A stretch of DNA of 16,445 bases from an uncultured Propionibacteriaceae bacterium (GCA_937988865.1 CALKHV010000154.1:1-16445); one strand, 5' to 3'; positions 6,765 to 13,743 are shown, numbered from the stretch's first letter. Translations and numbers: made by a program. Notes: generated from the letters alone by a model not told the origin.

Positions 6765-9298
6765 CCGACCCGCGCACCGGTGCCCCGGCATCCGAGGCTG
6801 TTCGCCAGGCGTCGACGACGGCGCTGCCGGAGCGGGCCCGGATCGTCATCGTCGGCGGGGGAGTGATCGGTGCCTCCACGGCGTACCACCTGGCCCACCT
6901 CGGAGAGACCGACGTGCTGCTGCTCGAGCAGGGCACGCTCTCCTGCGGCACGACGTGGCACGCGGCCGGGCTCGTCGGGCTGCTGCGCGCCAGCGAGAGC
7001 GGCACCCGGCTCGTGCAGCACTCGGCCGACCTCTACCAGCGGCTCGAGGCCGAGACCGGGCTGTCCACCGGGTACCGACAGTGCGGGGGCCTGATCGTCG
7101 CGCGCACGCCCGAGCGGATGACCGCGCTGCGCCGCACGGCCGCGACGGCCGCCGCCTACGACCTCGACTGCGAGCTGCTGACCGCGGCCCAGGCGGGGGA
7201 GCGGTACCCGCTGCTGCACACCGACGACCTCCAGGGCGCGATCTGGCTGCCCGGCGACGGCACCGCCAACCCGACCGACGTCACCCAGTCGTTGGCCAAG
7301 GGTGCCCGTCAGCTCGGGGTCACCGTGCGGGAACGGGTGCGGGTCACCGGGTTCGACGTCGTGGCCGACCCGACCTCGCCCGGTGGTCGCCGGGTGCGCG
7401 GCATGCGCACGGATGCCGGGGACGTCGCCTGCGAGGTGGTCATCAACTGTGCGGGGCAGTGGGCCAAGGCCGTGGGGGCGATGGCCGGCGTCGTGGTGCC
7501 GCTGCACTCGGCCGAGCACTTCTACGTCGTCACCGACCAGATCGACGGCGTGGCGCCGGGCATGCCGATCCTGCGCGACCCCGACGGGTGGACCTACGTC
7601 AAGGAAGAGGTCGGCGGCCTCGTCGTCGGCGGCTTCGAACCCGAGGCCAAACCGTGGGTGTCGCCCGAGACCATCCCGTACCCGTTCGAGTTCCAGCTGC
7701 TGGAGGAGGACTGGGAACACTTCGCCGTGCTCATGGACAGCGCGATCCACCGGTTGCCGGTGCTCGAGCGCACCGGGATCCGCAAGTTCTACAACGGGCC
7801 CGAGAGCTTCACCCCCGACAACCAGTTCATCCTCGGCGAGTCGCCGGACGTCGCCGGGTTCTTCGTCGGTGCGGGGTTCAACTCGGTGGGCATCGCCTCG
7901 GCGGGTGGCGCCGGTCGCGCGCTGGCGCAGTGGGTCGTGGCGGGGGAGCCCCAGGAGGACCTGGCCCTCGTCGACATCCGGCGGTTCGCCCCGTTCCACG
8001 CCAGCACGCCGTGGCTGCGCGAGCGGGTCTCCGAAGTGCTCGGGCTGCACTACGCGGTGCCGTGGCCGGGGCGCGAGCTCGACACCGCCCGCCCCTTTCG
8101 CTGCTCGCCGGTGCACGACCGTCTCGAGTCGGCTGGGGCGTGGTTCGGCTCGAAGATGGGGTGGGAGCGGCCCAACTACGTCGCGCCGCTGAGCGTGCCG
8201 CCGTCGCAGCGTCCGGCCACCTACGGGTGGGGGCGACAGCCGTGGCACGACTGGGTCGACGAGGAGCAGCGGGCCACCCGCGAGGACGTGGCGCTGTTCG
8301 ACCAGACCTCGTTCGGCAAGCTGCGGGTGCACGGCCCCGACGCGTTGGCGCTGCTGCACCTGGTCTGCACGGCCGACGTCGACCGCCCTGTCGGCACAGC
8401 CGTCTACACGGCGATGCTCAACAGCAGGGGCGGCTACGAGGCCGACGTCACCGTCACGAGGGTCGGCGACAGCGAGTGGCTGATCGTGACCAGCTCGGCA
8501 TCACCGGTGCGGGACGCCGACTGGGTGCGCAGGCACGTCGCCCGCGGGTGGCAGGTGACGGTCGAGGACGTCACCACCGCGTATGCCGTGTTCGGGCTGA
8601 TGGGTCCGCGCTCGCGCGAGCTCTTGGCCAGGATCTCGACGGCTGATGTCGGCGCCGAGGGCTTCGCGTTCGGCACGAGCCGGATCATCGACATCGGCCC
8701 CGCGCTCGTGCGGGCCACCCGGATCACCTACGTCGGCGAGCTCGGCTGGGAGCTCATGGTGCCGACCGAGCTCGCGACCGGCGTCTGGGACCGCGTCGTG
8801 GATGCCGGCGGCGACCTCGGTCTGCGGCTCGCCGGGTACCACGCCATCAATGCCCTGCGGCTGGACAAGGGCTACCGGGCCTTCGGTGCCGAGCTGGGCC
8901 CGGACCGCACCCCACTGGAGGCGGGGCTGCTGTTCACCTGCGACCTGGCCGGTGATCGGGCCTTCATCGGTCGGGAGGCGCTGGAGCGGCAGCGGGCCGT
9001 CGGGCCGCGCCGCCGGTTGGCGTCGTTCGTCGTGGAGGACGCGGCGGCCGTGCTCTGGGGCGGTGAGCTGCTGCTGCGCGAGGGTGTGCCCGTGGGCCAG
9101 GTGAGCAGTGCGGCCCTGAGCGCCACCCTTGGTACAGCGGTCGGCCTGACGTGGGTGTGGGACCCGGAGGGTGGGCCGCTTCCCCGGGAGCTTCTCGACG
9201 CGGGTGGCTACGCGGTCGACGTCGCCCGGACACGGCATCCGGTGCGGTTGTCGACCCGCTCGCTCCACGATCCAAGCAACGGCCACACGCGGGCCTGA
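6761..9298 (+). CDS. Dimethylglycine/sarcosine dehydrogenase-like FAD-GcvT protein
   Basis: This is an 845-residue two-part enzyme. The N-terminal half is a DAO-type FAD oxidoreductase with the dinucleotide motif IVIVGGGVIGASTAYHL at 28-44 and TTWHAAGL at 64-71. His67 of the latter aligns with the histidine that carries covalent FAD in dimethylglycine dehydrogenases. From about residue 490 a GcvT-like domain follows (FGKLRVHGPDAL, then DKGYRAFGAELGPD near 702), which binds tetrahydrofolate and captures the methyl group as a one-carbon unit. Length and order match dimethylglycine and sarcosine dehydrogenases (about 820-860). The start is GTG at 6761, overlapping the kinase stop as GTGA, with an AGGGGAGGGG site upstream. 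As the last gene of the operon it fits demethylation of choline- or betaine-derived methylamines in the cytoplasm. The exact substrate (dimethylglycine or sarcosine) cannot be read from sequence. Confidence 0.88.
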   Translation: MTDPRTGAPASEAVRQASTTALPERARIVIVGGGVIGASTAYHLAHLGETDVLLLEQGTLSCGTTWHAAGLVGLLRASESGTRLVQHSADLYQRLEAETGLSTGYRQCGGLIVARTPERMTALRRTAATAAAYDLDCELLTAAQAGERYPLLHTDDLQGAIWLPGDGTANPTDVTQSLAKGARQLGVTVRERVRVTGFDVVADPTSPGGRRVRGMRTDAGDVACEVVINCAGQWAKAVGAMAGVVVPLHSAEHFYVVTDQIDGVAPGMPILRDPDGWTYVKEEVGGLVVGGFEPEAKPWVSPETIPYPFEFQLLEEDWEHFAVLMDSAIHRLPVLERTGIRKFYNGPESFTPDNQFILGESPDVAGFFVGAGFNSVGIASAGGAGRALAQWVVAGEPQEDLALVDIRRFAPFHASTPWLRERVSEVLGLHYAVPWPGRELDTARPFRCSPVHDRLESAGAWFGSKMGWERPNYVAPLSVPPSQRPATYGWGRQPWHDWVDEEQRATREDVALFDQTSFGKLRVHGPDALALLHLVCTADVDRPVGTAVYTAMLNSRGGYEADVTVTRVGDSEWLIVTSSASPVRDADWVRRHVARGWQVTVEDVTTAYAVFGLMGPRSRELLARISTADVGAEGFAFGTSRIIDIGPALVRATRITYVGELGWELMVPTELATGVWDRVVDAGGDLGLRLAGYHAINALRLDKGYRAFGAELGPDRTPLEAGLLFTCDLAGDRAFIGREALERQRAVGPRRRLASFVVEDAAAVLWGGELLLREGVPVGQVSSAALSATLGTAVGLTWVWDPEGGPLPRELLDAGGYAVDVARTRHPVRLSTRSLHDPSNGHTRA

Positions 9299-9315
9299 AG
9301 TGCCCTCGGGCGCAC

Positions 9316-9321
9316 TACAGT
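9316..9321 (+). promoter_or_regulatory. Possible -10 box for a leaderless transcript
   Basis: TACAGT fits the actinobacterial TANNNT -10 pattern and ends 7 nt before the ATG at 9329. Transcription would therefore start at or next to the start codon. No Shine-Dalgarno sequence is visible before that ATG, which also fits a leaderless mRNA. No convincing -35 was seen. Confidence 0.3.
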
Positions 9322-9328
9322 TGACGAC

Positions 9329-9943
9329 ATGGCAGGCCATGCCGCACGACATGGTGCGCGGAAACGTACGGTGGCTGCCGCGAGCCTGTTCGAGTCGTTC
9401 GCGGTGGCTGGTGGCGCCCTGTCCGTCGTGGCCCTGATGACCTTCATCGCCGGGGGTCCCGCCCCCGTGCCCGGAGGCGTCGTCGGTGAGCGTGTCGAGT
9501 CCACGTCGGCGCCGGGCACGGTGTCGCCGGTGAACGGCCCAGTGGTCGGGCCGGGCACGACCGGCCCCGGCACGACCGGCCCGCGAGTCCCCTCGTCGAC
9601 TTCTCCGGCCGACGTGAGCCCGGCGCTGCCGGCCTCGCAGGCCCCAGCCGTGCAGCCCCCAGCCGCGCAGCCCCCGGCGCCCGCCGACCCCAGCAGCCCG
9701 GCATCCGCGGCAGCGCCGCCGACGACGGTCCCGAGCCCAACAGCCCGGCCGACGCACCCCGTCAAGCCCACCCCGAAGCCGCCGACGACGCCGACGAGGC
9801 CGAGCAAGCCACCCAAGGCCACGCCGACCGCCAAACCCACCACGTCGCCCAACCCTGCGTCCACCTCGCGTCCGTCGGGTGGCAGCAACCCTCGCGCGAC
9901 GTCCTCGGGACGTCCGACCGCTGAGGCCGGCCTCACCCCCTGA
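9329..9943 (+). CDS. Pro/Thr-rich membrane-anchored protein of unknown function
   Basis: This 204-residue protein has a short Arg/His-rich cytoplasmic N-terminus (1-17), one hydrophobic segment at about 18-42, and a long low-complexity tail (43-204). The tail is rich in Pro, Thr, Ser and Ala, with small internal repeats such as GPGTTGPGTTGP and QPPAAQPPAPA. The topology is most likely N-in with the tail outside the membrane, where such tails often act as cell-wall spacers or glycosylation regions. I recognise no catalytic domain, lipobox or sorting signal, and no specific function can be given. The gene starts 30 bp after the dehydrogenase stop but lacks a Shine-Dalgarno site and has a -10-like box at the right distance for a leaderless mRNA. 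It is therefore probably a separate unit. It sits between the operon and ssrA, where I do not see the smpB gene often found near ssrA. Confidence 0.6.
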   Translation: MAGHAARHGARKRTVAAASLFESFAVAGGALSVVALMTFIAGGPAPVPGGVVGERVESTSAPGTVSPVNGPVVGPGTTGPGTTGPRVPSSTSPADVSPALPASQAPAVQPPAAQPPAPADPSSPASAAAPPTTVPSPTARPTHPVKPTPKPPTTPTRPSKPPKATPTAKPTTSPNPASTSRPSGGSNPRATSSGRPTAEAGLTP

Positions 9944-9947
9944 GGCC
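9929..9947 (+). terminator. GC-rich hairpin over the stop codon of the Pro/Thr-rich gene
   Basis: GGCCTCA (9929-9935) pairs with TGAGGCC (9941-9947) around CCCCC, and the stop codon TGA (9941-9943) lies in the right arm. The left arm can instead pair with the adjacent TGAGGCC at 9922-9928, so two alternative foldings exist. It would suit termination before ssrA, but no U-tract follows. Confidence 0.4.
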
Positions 9948-10176
9948 CGCCCCGGCAGGAATGTCGTTTGGGGGTGTCGGTGTTGAACGGCATACTGACT
10001 GGTGTCGATCGGGTGCCGCACCGCGGCATCGACGATATCGGCGCAGTCACAACTGAACAGCGTGGGAGTGAGCCCCCTCAGGGGGGTGATCGGTTTCGAC
10101 ATTGGTCGGCAGACCATGGGGAAGCGGGTCGAGGACGCACGGTTATCTCGTTAACGATCTGTGCAAACCAATAGGT

Positions 10177-10215
10177 GCCAATTCCAAGCGCACCGACTTC
10201 GCCCTCGCCGCCTGA
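10177..10215 (+). other. tmRNA tag-peptide reading frame (ANSKRTDFALAA)
   Basis: Twelve codons starting with GCC at 10177 and ending at TGA 10213-10215 encode ANSKRTDFALAA. The resume alanine, the A-N start and the hydrophobic ALAA end are those expected of a ClpXP/ClpAP degradation tag, and the form resembles actinobacterial tags. There is no start codon, because translation resumes here on a stalled ribosome. Confidence 0.93.
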
Positions 10216-10447
10216 GCGAGCCTCGAAGTCCGTTGGCCTGAGTTTGATCCTGACTCAGTAACCAGCGTCATCTAGGGATCTTGCTGCGTCGTCATGTCGG
10301 GGGACGGCGCGGGACTCTTACTCGACTGGGCCTGTCAGCGGACGTGTGCGCGCGAGCGCTGGGGCCGAGAAATGCCGGATTGCTCGCTGTCGCAAGCGGT
10401 CCACAGCGCACTGCACCCGGAGAAGCCCTGGTTTCCCGTCAGTGGAC

Positions 10448-10475
10448 GCGGGTTCGATTCCCGCCACCTCCACCA
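10448..10475 (+). other. Probable attachment site (attL-like) at the tmRNA 3' end
   Basis: The T-arm and acceptor 3' strand of tmRNA are a well-known integration target for phage and genomic-island tyrosine integrases. The call rests on the integrase N-terminal fragment that starts at 10686 and reads away from ssrA. I found no second copy of this 28-bp segment elsewhere in the window. The other junction is therefore outside the window or has been lost, and the exact crossover bases are unknown. Confidence 0.4.
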
Positions 10476-10509
10476 CTGCGGTTCGCTCCCACGCTGTTCA
10501 GTGCTCAAA

Positions 10510-10549
10510 ACAACGCCTGATCTGCGCAAACGCGCAGATCAGGCGTTGT
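10510..10549 (+). terminator. Strong hairpin terminator after ssrA
   Basis: An 18-bp perfect stem (10510-10527 with 10532-10549) surrounds the 4-base loop AAAC, 34 bases after the tmRNA CCA end. The plus-strand 3' flank is only weakly T-containing (TCTGTG). The 5' flank CTCAAAA would be TTTTGAG on the other strand, so it may work in both directions. Confidence 0.8.
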
Positions 10550-10567
10550 CTGTGATGCGGACACAAC

Positions 10568-10618
10568 GTGTCATGTCTAGACTTGACACGCCAGAGGAAC
10601 TGTCACACAGCTGTCACA
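10568..10618. promoter_or_regulatory. Cluster of TGTCA-type symmetric and direct repeats
   Basis: Bases 10568-10589 form a 22-bp palindrome with one mismatched pair (outer arms GTGTCA and TGACAC, centre GTCTAGAC). It is followed by a direct repeat CTGTCACA at 10600-10607 and 10611-10618, one helical turn apart (11 bp). The cluster lies between the tmRNA 3' end and the integrase start, where arm-type integrase sites, an excisionase site or an operator would be expected. Which of these it is cannot be told from sequence. Confidence 0.5.
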
Positions 10619-10685
10619 GGTGGTGGATGAGTTCGTGTAGCCCAGGCCCGACCACCTCCTGAACGGGACGACTCGCGGAGGACGC

Positions 10686-11003
10686 ATGGCTGCACCTGCG
10701 AAGCTGCCGAGGGGGGTCACCCGGTATCGAGGTCGTTACCGGGTCAGGGTCGACTACGAGGGGCGTACGCATTCCCTTGGAATGTTCGACACTCTTACGG
10801 ATGCACGCGCGGCGCTCGACATCACTCGCGGGCAGATTGCTCGCGGCCGGTTCGTGCCGCCAGCCGAGCGCCGGTCCGCCCGCAAGGCCGAGGTCGCGAT
10901 GGTCGAAGCCCAGTCGGTGACGCTGAAGGAGTGGTCCGAGAAGTGGCTCGCCGCCCTGGAAGCCAACGCCCTGACGCTCAGGGCCTATAGGGGGTCTTGG
11001 CAG
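10686..11003 (+). pseudogene. Tyrosine recombinase (phage/ICE integrase), N-terminal fragment
   Basis: About 105 residues remain of an integrase that would normally be 350-450. Residues about 7-63 (LPRGVTRYRGRYRVRVDYEG, then FDTLTDARAAL and GRFVPPAERR) look like the arm-site/AP2-like DNA-binding domain. Residues about 78-105 (VTLKEWSEKWLAALEANAL, then LRAYRGSW) are the start of the SAM-like core-binding domain. The catalytic domain with R-H-R-Y is absent. The start is ATG at 10686 after GGAGG. After YRGSW the sequence changes abruptly and runs, without a stop, into the leader and start of the S1 protease. The open frame therefore encodes a 487-residue chimera on paper. The protein cannot be an active recombinase. 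The end coordinate is approximate. Confidence 0.7.
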
Positions 11004-11027
11004 GGGTGCGGACAAGGAGGTCTGGTG

Positions 11028-12149
11028 ATGAGGTTCAAGAGAACGGTTCCCATCGCGGTCGCGTCGCTGGCGGCGCTGGCCGCGGCCATGGCGCCGATGG
11101 CGCAGGCCGGCGACCCGGGAGGGGCTGAGGCGGCCAAGGTCGCGGCCGAGGCAGGTGCGGGAGCACGGTCAGCGGCGGGTACCGCCGGGGACGCGGCAGC
11201 CCTGGCGCAGGAGGGAGCGGCCCGGGACGGGGCACTGTCCGAGGATGTCTCGCCGGGCGCGTTCTCCGAGGGCGGACAGGTCGTCAGTCGAGTCTTCGCC
11301 GACTCCCGAGTCGCTGGTTCAGACCGGGCGCGGGCGAGCGTGTTCACCAAGGCCTCGCTTGCGGACCTGATGAGCCAGATCGAGGGCCTGCGGGCGACGT
11401 CCAAGCGGGCCGATGTGGCGTACGGGTTCTACTACGACGCCGCCAACGACATGGTGCGGATCGACGGCAATCTCGACGCCTCAGCTGTGGCGGCGCTGTC
11501 GAAGAAGGGTGGGGCCATCAAGTTCGTGAAGGCTGACGAAGCCGGCCGGGACTCGCGCGCCTCTGACGGCACACCGCATTGGGGCGGGGCGCGCATCACC
11601 AGCGGCGGTGCTGGCTGCTCGTCGGGCTTCATCGTGAAGAACTCCGCCGGCACTCGGTTCGCGCTGACCGCGGCCCACTGCGGAGGGCTGAACTCGCAGT
11701 GGTACTCAAGCACGAACTACTTCGGCAAGATGACCAGCCGCGGCCCGTTCCCGGCCTACGACATGGCGTTGCTGTCAGGTTCGAGCTACGGCAGCTACAT
11801 CTACATGGGAGGTTCAACGGGCACCGGCTGGCGCACCGGTGCGGCCAGCAACCCGGCCGTGGGGGCGACATACTGCACCAGTGGAACGACAACCAACGAG
11901 AACTGCGGGAAGGTTGTGCAATCCCTGTCGGCTTCGTTCTGTGACAGTTCGGGCTGCACCTACGGTCTCGCGTCCTACACCGGCGGTACAAGCACCGCCG
12001 GCGGAGACTCCGGCGGGCCCTTGGTCCTGAAGGGATCCTCCACGGTCTACCCGCGAGGTATCCACATCGCGCGGGCGGGCAGCACCATGTATGCCGAGAA
12101 GTGGAGCACTATCTCCAGCCACTTCGGGGTGTCGAGTGTCACGTCCTAG
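11028..12149 (+). CDS. Secreted S1-family serine protease with propeptide
   Basis: This 373-residue exported protease resembles the streptogrisin/alpha-lytic group. Residues 1-27 are a signal peptide (RFKR basic start, Ala-rich core, AQA cleavage site). About 28-180 is a propeptide likely acting as folding chaperone. The mature domain starts near 184 and holds the catalytic triad His217 (TAAHC), Asp245 (YDMALL) and Ser328 (GGDSGGPL). Cysteines at 197/218, 283/293 and 305/310 are placed for disulfides. The start ATG at 11028 has an AAGGAGGT site at 11014-11021. This argues that the protease is translated on its own, although the frame is open back through the integrase fragment to 10686. The gene overlaps the following lipoprotein gene by 14 bp. 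Its promoter may have been replaced by sequences from the integrase junction. Confidence 0.88.
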   Translation: MRFKRTVPIAVASLAALAAAMAPMAQAGDPGGAEAAKVAAEAGAGARSAAGTAGDAAALAQEGAARDGALSEDVSPGAFSEGGQVVSRVFADSRVAGSDRARASVFTKASLADLMSQIEGLRATSKRADVAYGFYYDAANDMVRIDGNLDASAVAALSKKGGAIKFVKADEAGRDSRASDGTPHWGGARITSGGAGCSSGFIVKNSAGTRFALTAAHCGGLNSQWYSSTNYFGKMTSRGPFPAYDMALLSGSSYGSYIYMGGSTGTGWRTGAASNPAVGATYCTSGTTTNENCGKVVQSLSASFCDSSGCTYGLASYTGGTSTAGGDSGGPLVLKGSSTVYPRGIHIARAGSTMYAEKWSTISSHFGVSSVTS

Positions 12150-12558
12150 GCAGGGGCGCACAGGCCGGGCAGCGGTCAGGGTCCTTGTGGCCTTGGTGCT
12201 GCCCGGCCTGGGCCTGACCATGACCGGATGCTCACCATCCTCGTCCGAGGCCTTGATGCTGGACACCTCCCCCGCTGGCAGCGCGCGTGGCGCAGCCTTG
12301 ACGGCCGACAGCGAACTCCACGGTGAAGTCGTCGATGGGCGTGCCTGCTTCTGGGTCGTCACCGACAACGGCGCAGAGGTGACGCTGGTGTGGCCGCCGG
12401 GTTCGGTAGCGCGCGAGGACCCACTGCGGATCGAGAACAGCGCCGGGCAGGTGGTGGCAACCGCCGGCGCGTCCGCCCCTTCGATGTCGGGTAACCCTGA
12501 CCAAAGCTCGGGCTGTCGACCCGGAAGTACCCGCTTCATCGTCGGTTCCATCGACTGA
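12136..12558 (+). CDS. Small secreted lipoprotein of unknown function
   Basis: The start at GTG 12136 gives a 140-residue protein. It has an Arg-rich N-terminus, a hydrophobic core (VRVLVALVLPGLGLTM) and a lipobox-like LTMTGC with Cys32 as the likely lipidated residue; Met at -3 is slightly unusual. The mature part contains ACFWVVTDNGAEVTLVWPPG and a second Cys in the GCRPGS segment. This arrangement (two Cys flanking an L-V-W-P-P-G motif) I associate with small actinobacterial exported domains of unknown role. It overlaps the protease 3' end by 14 bp, so the two are probably co-translated. Whether it restrains, anchors or is unrelated to the protease is not shown. An upstream ATG at 12091 would add a non-signal N-terminus and is less likely. 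Confidence 0.65.
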   Translation: MSRPRQGRTGRAAVRVLVALVLPGLGLTMTGCSPSSSEALMLDTSPAGSARGAALTADSELHGEVVDGRACFWVVTDNGAEVTLVWPPGSVAREDPLRIENSAGQVVATAGASAPSMSGNPDQSSGCRPGSTRFIVGSID

Positions 12559-12649
12559 GCCCAGCCGGGTCACCGTCGGTGAGGACCGCGAGCAGGTTCC
12601 GGTAGGTCGGCGCGGTTTGTGCGCGAACCCGTCCGGACGTTGACCGGCC

Positions 12650-13336
12650 TCAGATACCCATGGCAGAACGCGTTATCTGGGTGAGGCGATCCCAAGTCGT
12701 CCCCTTACGATTCAACACTTCCGTGAGGTCAATCCATTCGCGCGTTGAAGTGCTCTCCGTGCGCAAGCGGGACATGTCGGCGCCGCGCAGGTCGATGATG
12801 GTCCAACATGTACCAGCACCGTCATGAATGGCCTTCGCGTGAGACTTTTCGGCCTCACCGGCTCGGTTGTGGACGTTGGAATAGTCGGTGCCGCCCTTGA
12901 TCTCGATAGCGGCCTTGTACTCGCTGCTTGTGCCAAAGTCCTCCCGGATGACTACGTCCGGATCGGCGGCGAGAGCGAGGGTCACCTCCCGTTGGGAGTT
13001 GTTTTCGACCGTGATGGAAACCGGCGTCTCTGTGAAAGTGCGTCCGGCGTCTCGGACGATCTGCTTCATGGACTCGAAGACTTGCTTCGTTGCCTTGCTC
13101 CCAATCTGAGTTCTCCAAGAGCCATCAGCCTGCGCTCCGAGCGCCATCAATGGAAGCGCGTTGACATCTTCTCTCAACGTCGACTGAGGAAGCGCGTGGA
13201 GGAGAACCGTCACTTGCTGATTCAGGTGAGTACAGAACTCCGGGAGCAACTTCTCGGCTCCCTCCGTGAGCGCCCCCCTCTCCTCTAGTGGCTTGAACGG
13301 GGTTAGTCCAGTTGCGGCCTTATAGAAGGATTCTGC
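12650..13336 (-). pseudogene. Type II restriction endonuclease, XcyI-like, N-terminally truncated
   Basis: From the TTG at 13247-13249 the frame encodes 199 residues, and it stays open and protein-like upstream to about 13336, adding some 30 more. The core has a PD-(D/E)XK nuclease signature: PD at 97-98 and EIK at 116-118 (numbered from the TTG), in ADPDVVIRED and AAIEIKGGTDYSNVHNR, followed by GEAEKSHAKA. The segment EIKGGTD-SN-HNR-GEAEKSH matches what I remember of XcyI-family enzymes, which cut CCCGGG and are about 330 residues; that assignment is from memory. About 100 N-terminal residues appear lost where the sequence switches to istB on the opposite strand. No cognate methyltransferase is in the window. 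The C-terminus seems intact (stop at 12650). It is probably non-functional, with base composition visibly less GC-rich than its neighbours. Confidence 0.6.
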
Positions 13337-13338
13337 TC

Positions 13339-13743
13339 ATCGCACTCGGCACCGAAGCCGCGATGGCCGGCTACCGCGTGAAGTACACCCTGGCCAGCAA
13401 ACTCGCCAACGAACTCGTCGAAGCCGCCGACGAGATGATCCTGGCCAAGACCATCGCCCGCTACGGCCGCGTCGACCTCCTCTGCATCGACGAACTCGGC
13501 TACATGCAACTCGACCGACGCGGAGCCGAACTCCTCTTCCAAGTCCTCACCGAACGCGAAGAGAAAGCCTCCGTCGCGATCGCGTCCAACGAGTCCTTCG
13601 CCGGCTGGACCAAAACCTTCACCGACCCCCGCCTGTGCGCCGCGATCGTCGACCGCCTCACCTTCGGCGGCAACATCATCGAAACCGGCACCAACTCCTA
13701 CAGACTCGCCCACGCTGCGAAGAGTCTGGCCAACGCCAGGTAG
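13339..13743 (+). pseudogene. istB-like IS21-family helper ATPase, 5'-truncated
   Basis: The reading frame encodes the C-terminal part of IstB, the AAA+ ATPase that acts with the IstA transposase. Recognisable stretches are IALGTEAAMAGYRVKYTLAS, the Walker B motif VDLLCIDELGY (Asp60 and Glu61 of the open frame beginning at 13312), and the sensor region VAIASNESF with WTKTFTDPRLCAAIVDRLTF. The N-terminus with the Walker A GxGKT loop is missing. Homology begins abruptly near 13337, directly against the truncated restriction gene, so it cannot be an active ATPase. There is no istA in the window. The C-terminus and stop (TAG 13741) look native. Hairpins follow at 13747-13762 (ACCCC/GGGGT) and a perfect GGGAACGTTCCC palindrome at 13772-13783. 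Confidence 0.85.

Larger units (their letters stand above)
10082..10475 (+). ncRNA. ssrA: Transfer-messenger RNA (tmRNA)
   Basis: The 5' end GGGGGTGATCGGTTTCGAC and the 3' end CCACCTCCACCA form the tRNA-like acceptor stem (7 bp, one G-U) with an encoded CCA. The T-arm GCGGG-TTCGATT-CCCGC is at 10448-10464. The 394-nt length is normal. tmRNA with SmpB rescues ribosomes stalled on broken mRNAs and tags the nascent peptide for proteolysis. Upstream, bases 10004-10033 can form a hairpin and a weak promoter-like pair (TTGGGG 9968, CATACT 9991) is present. The mature 5' end is presumably made by RNase P. The 3' end is a classic attachment site for integrative elements, and an integrase remnant lies about 210 bp downstream. 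Confidence 0.97.

Noticed and set aside
6602..10117. Long minus-strand frames opposite the dehydrogenase and the Pro/Thr-rich gene
   Set aside because: They are GC shadow frames with no domain and no plausible ribosome sites. The opposite strand encodes well-supported proteins.
107..10180. ACCAATAGGT shared by the left repeats and tmRNA (about 10167)
   Set aside because: A single 10-base match between unrelated contexts is compatible with chance. The flanks do not match.
10281..10662. Small ORFs of 64-122 codons in and after ssrA
   Set aside because: They overlap the conserved tmRNA and its terminator. The coding potential is accidental.
12570..12582. TCACC-GTC-GGTGA hairpin after the lipoprotein gene as a terminator
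   Set aside because: The 5-bp stem is too short and there is no U-tract, so it is not convincing as a terminator.
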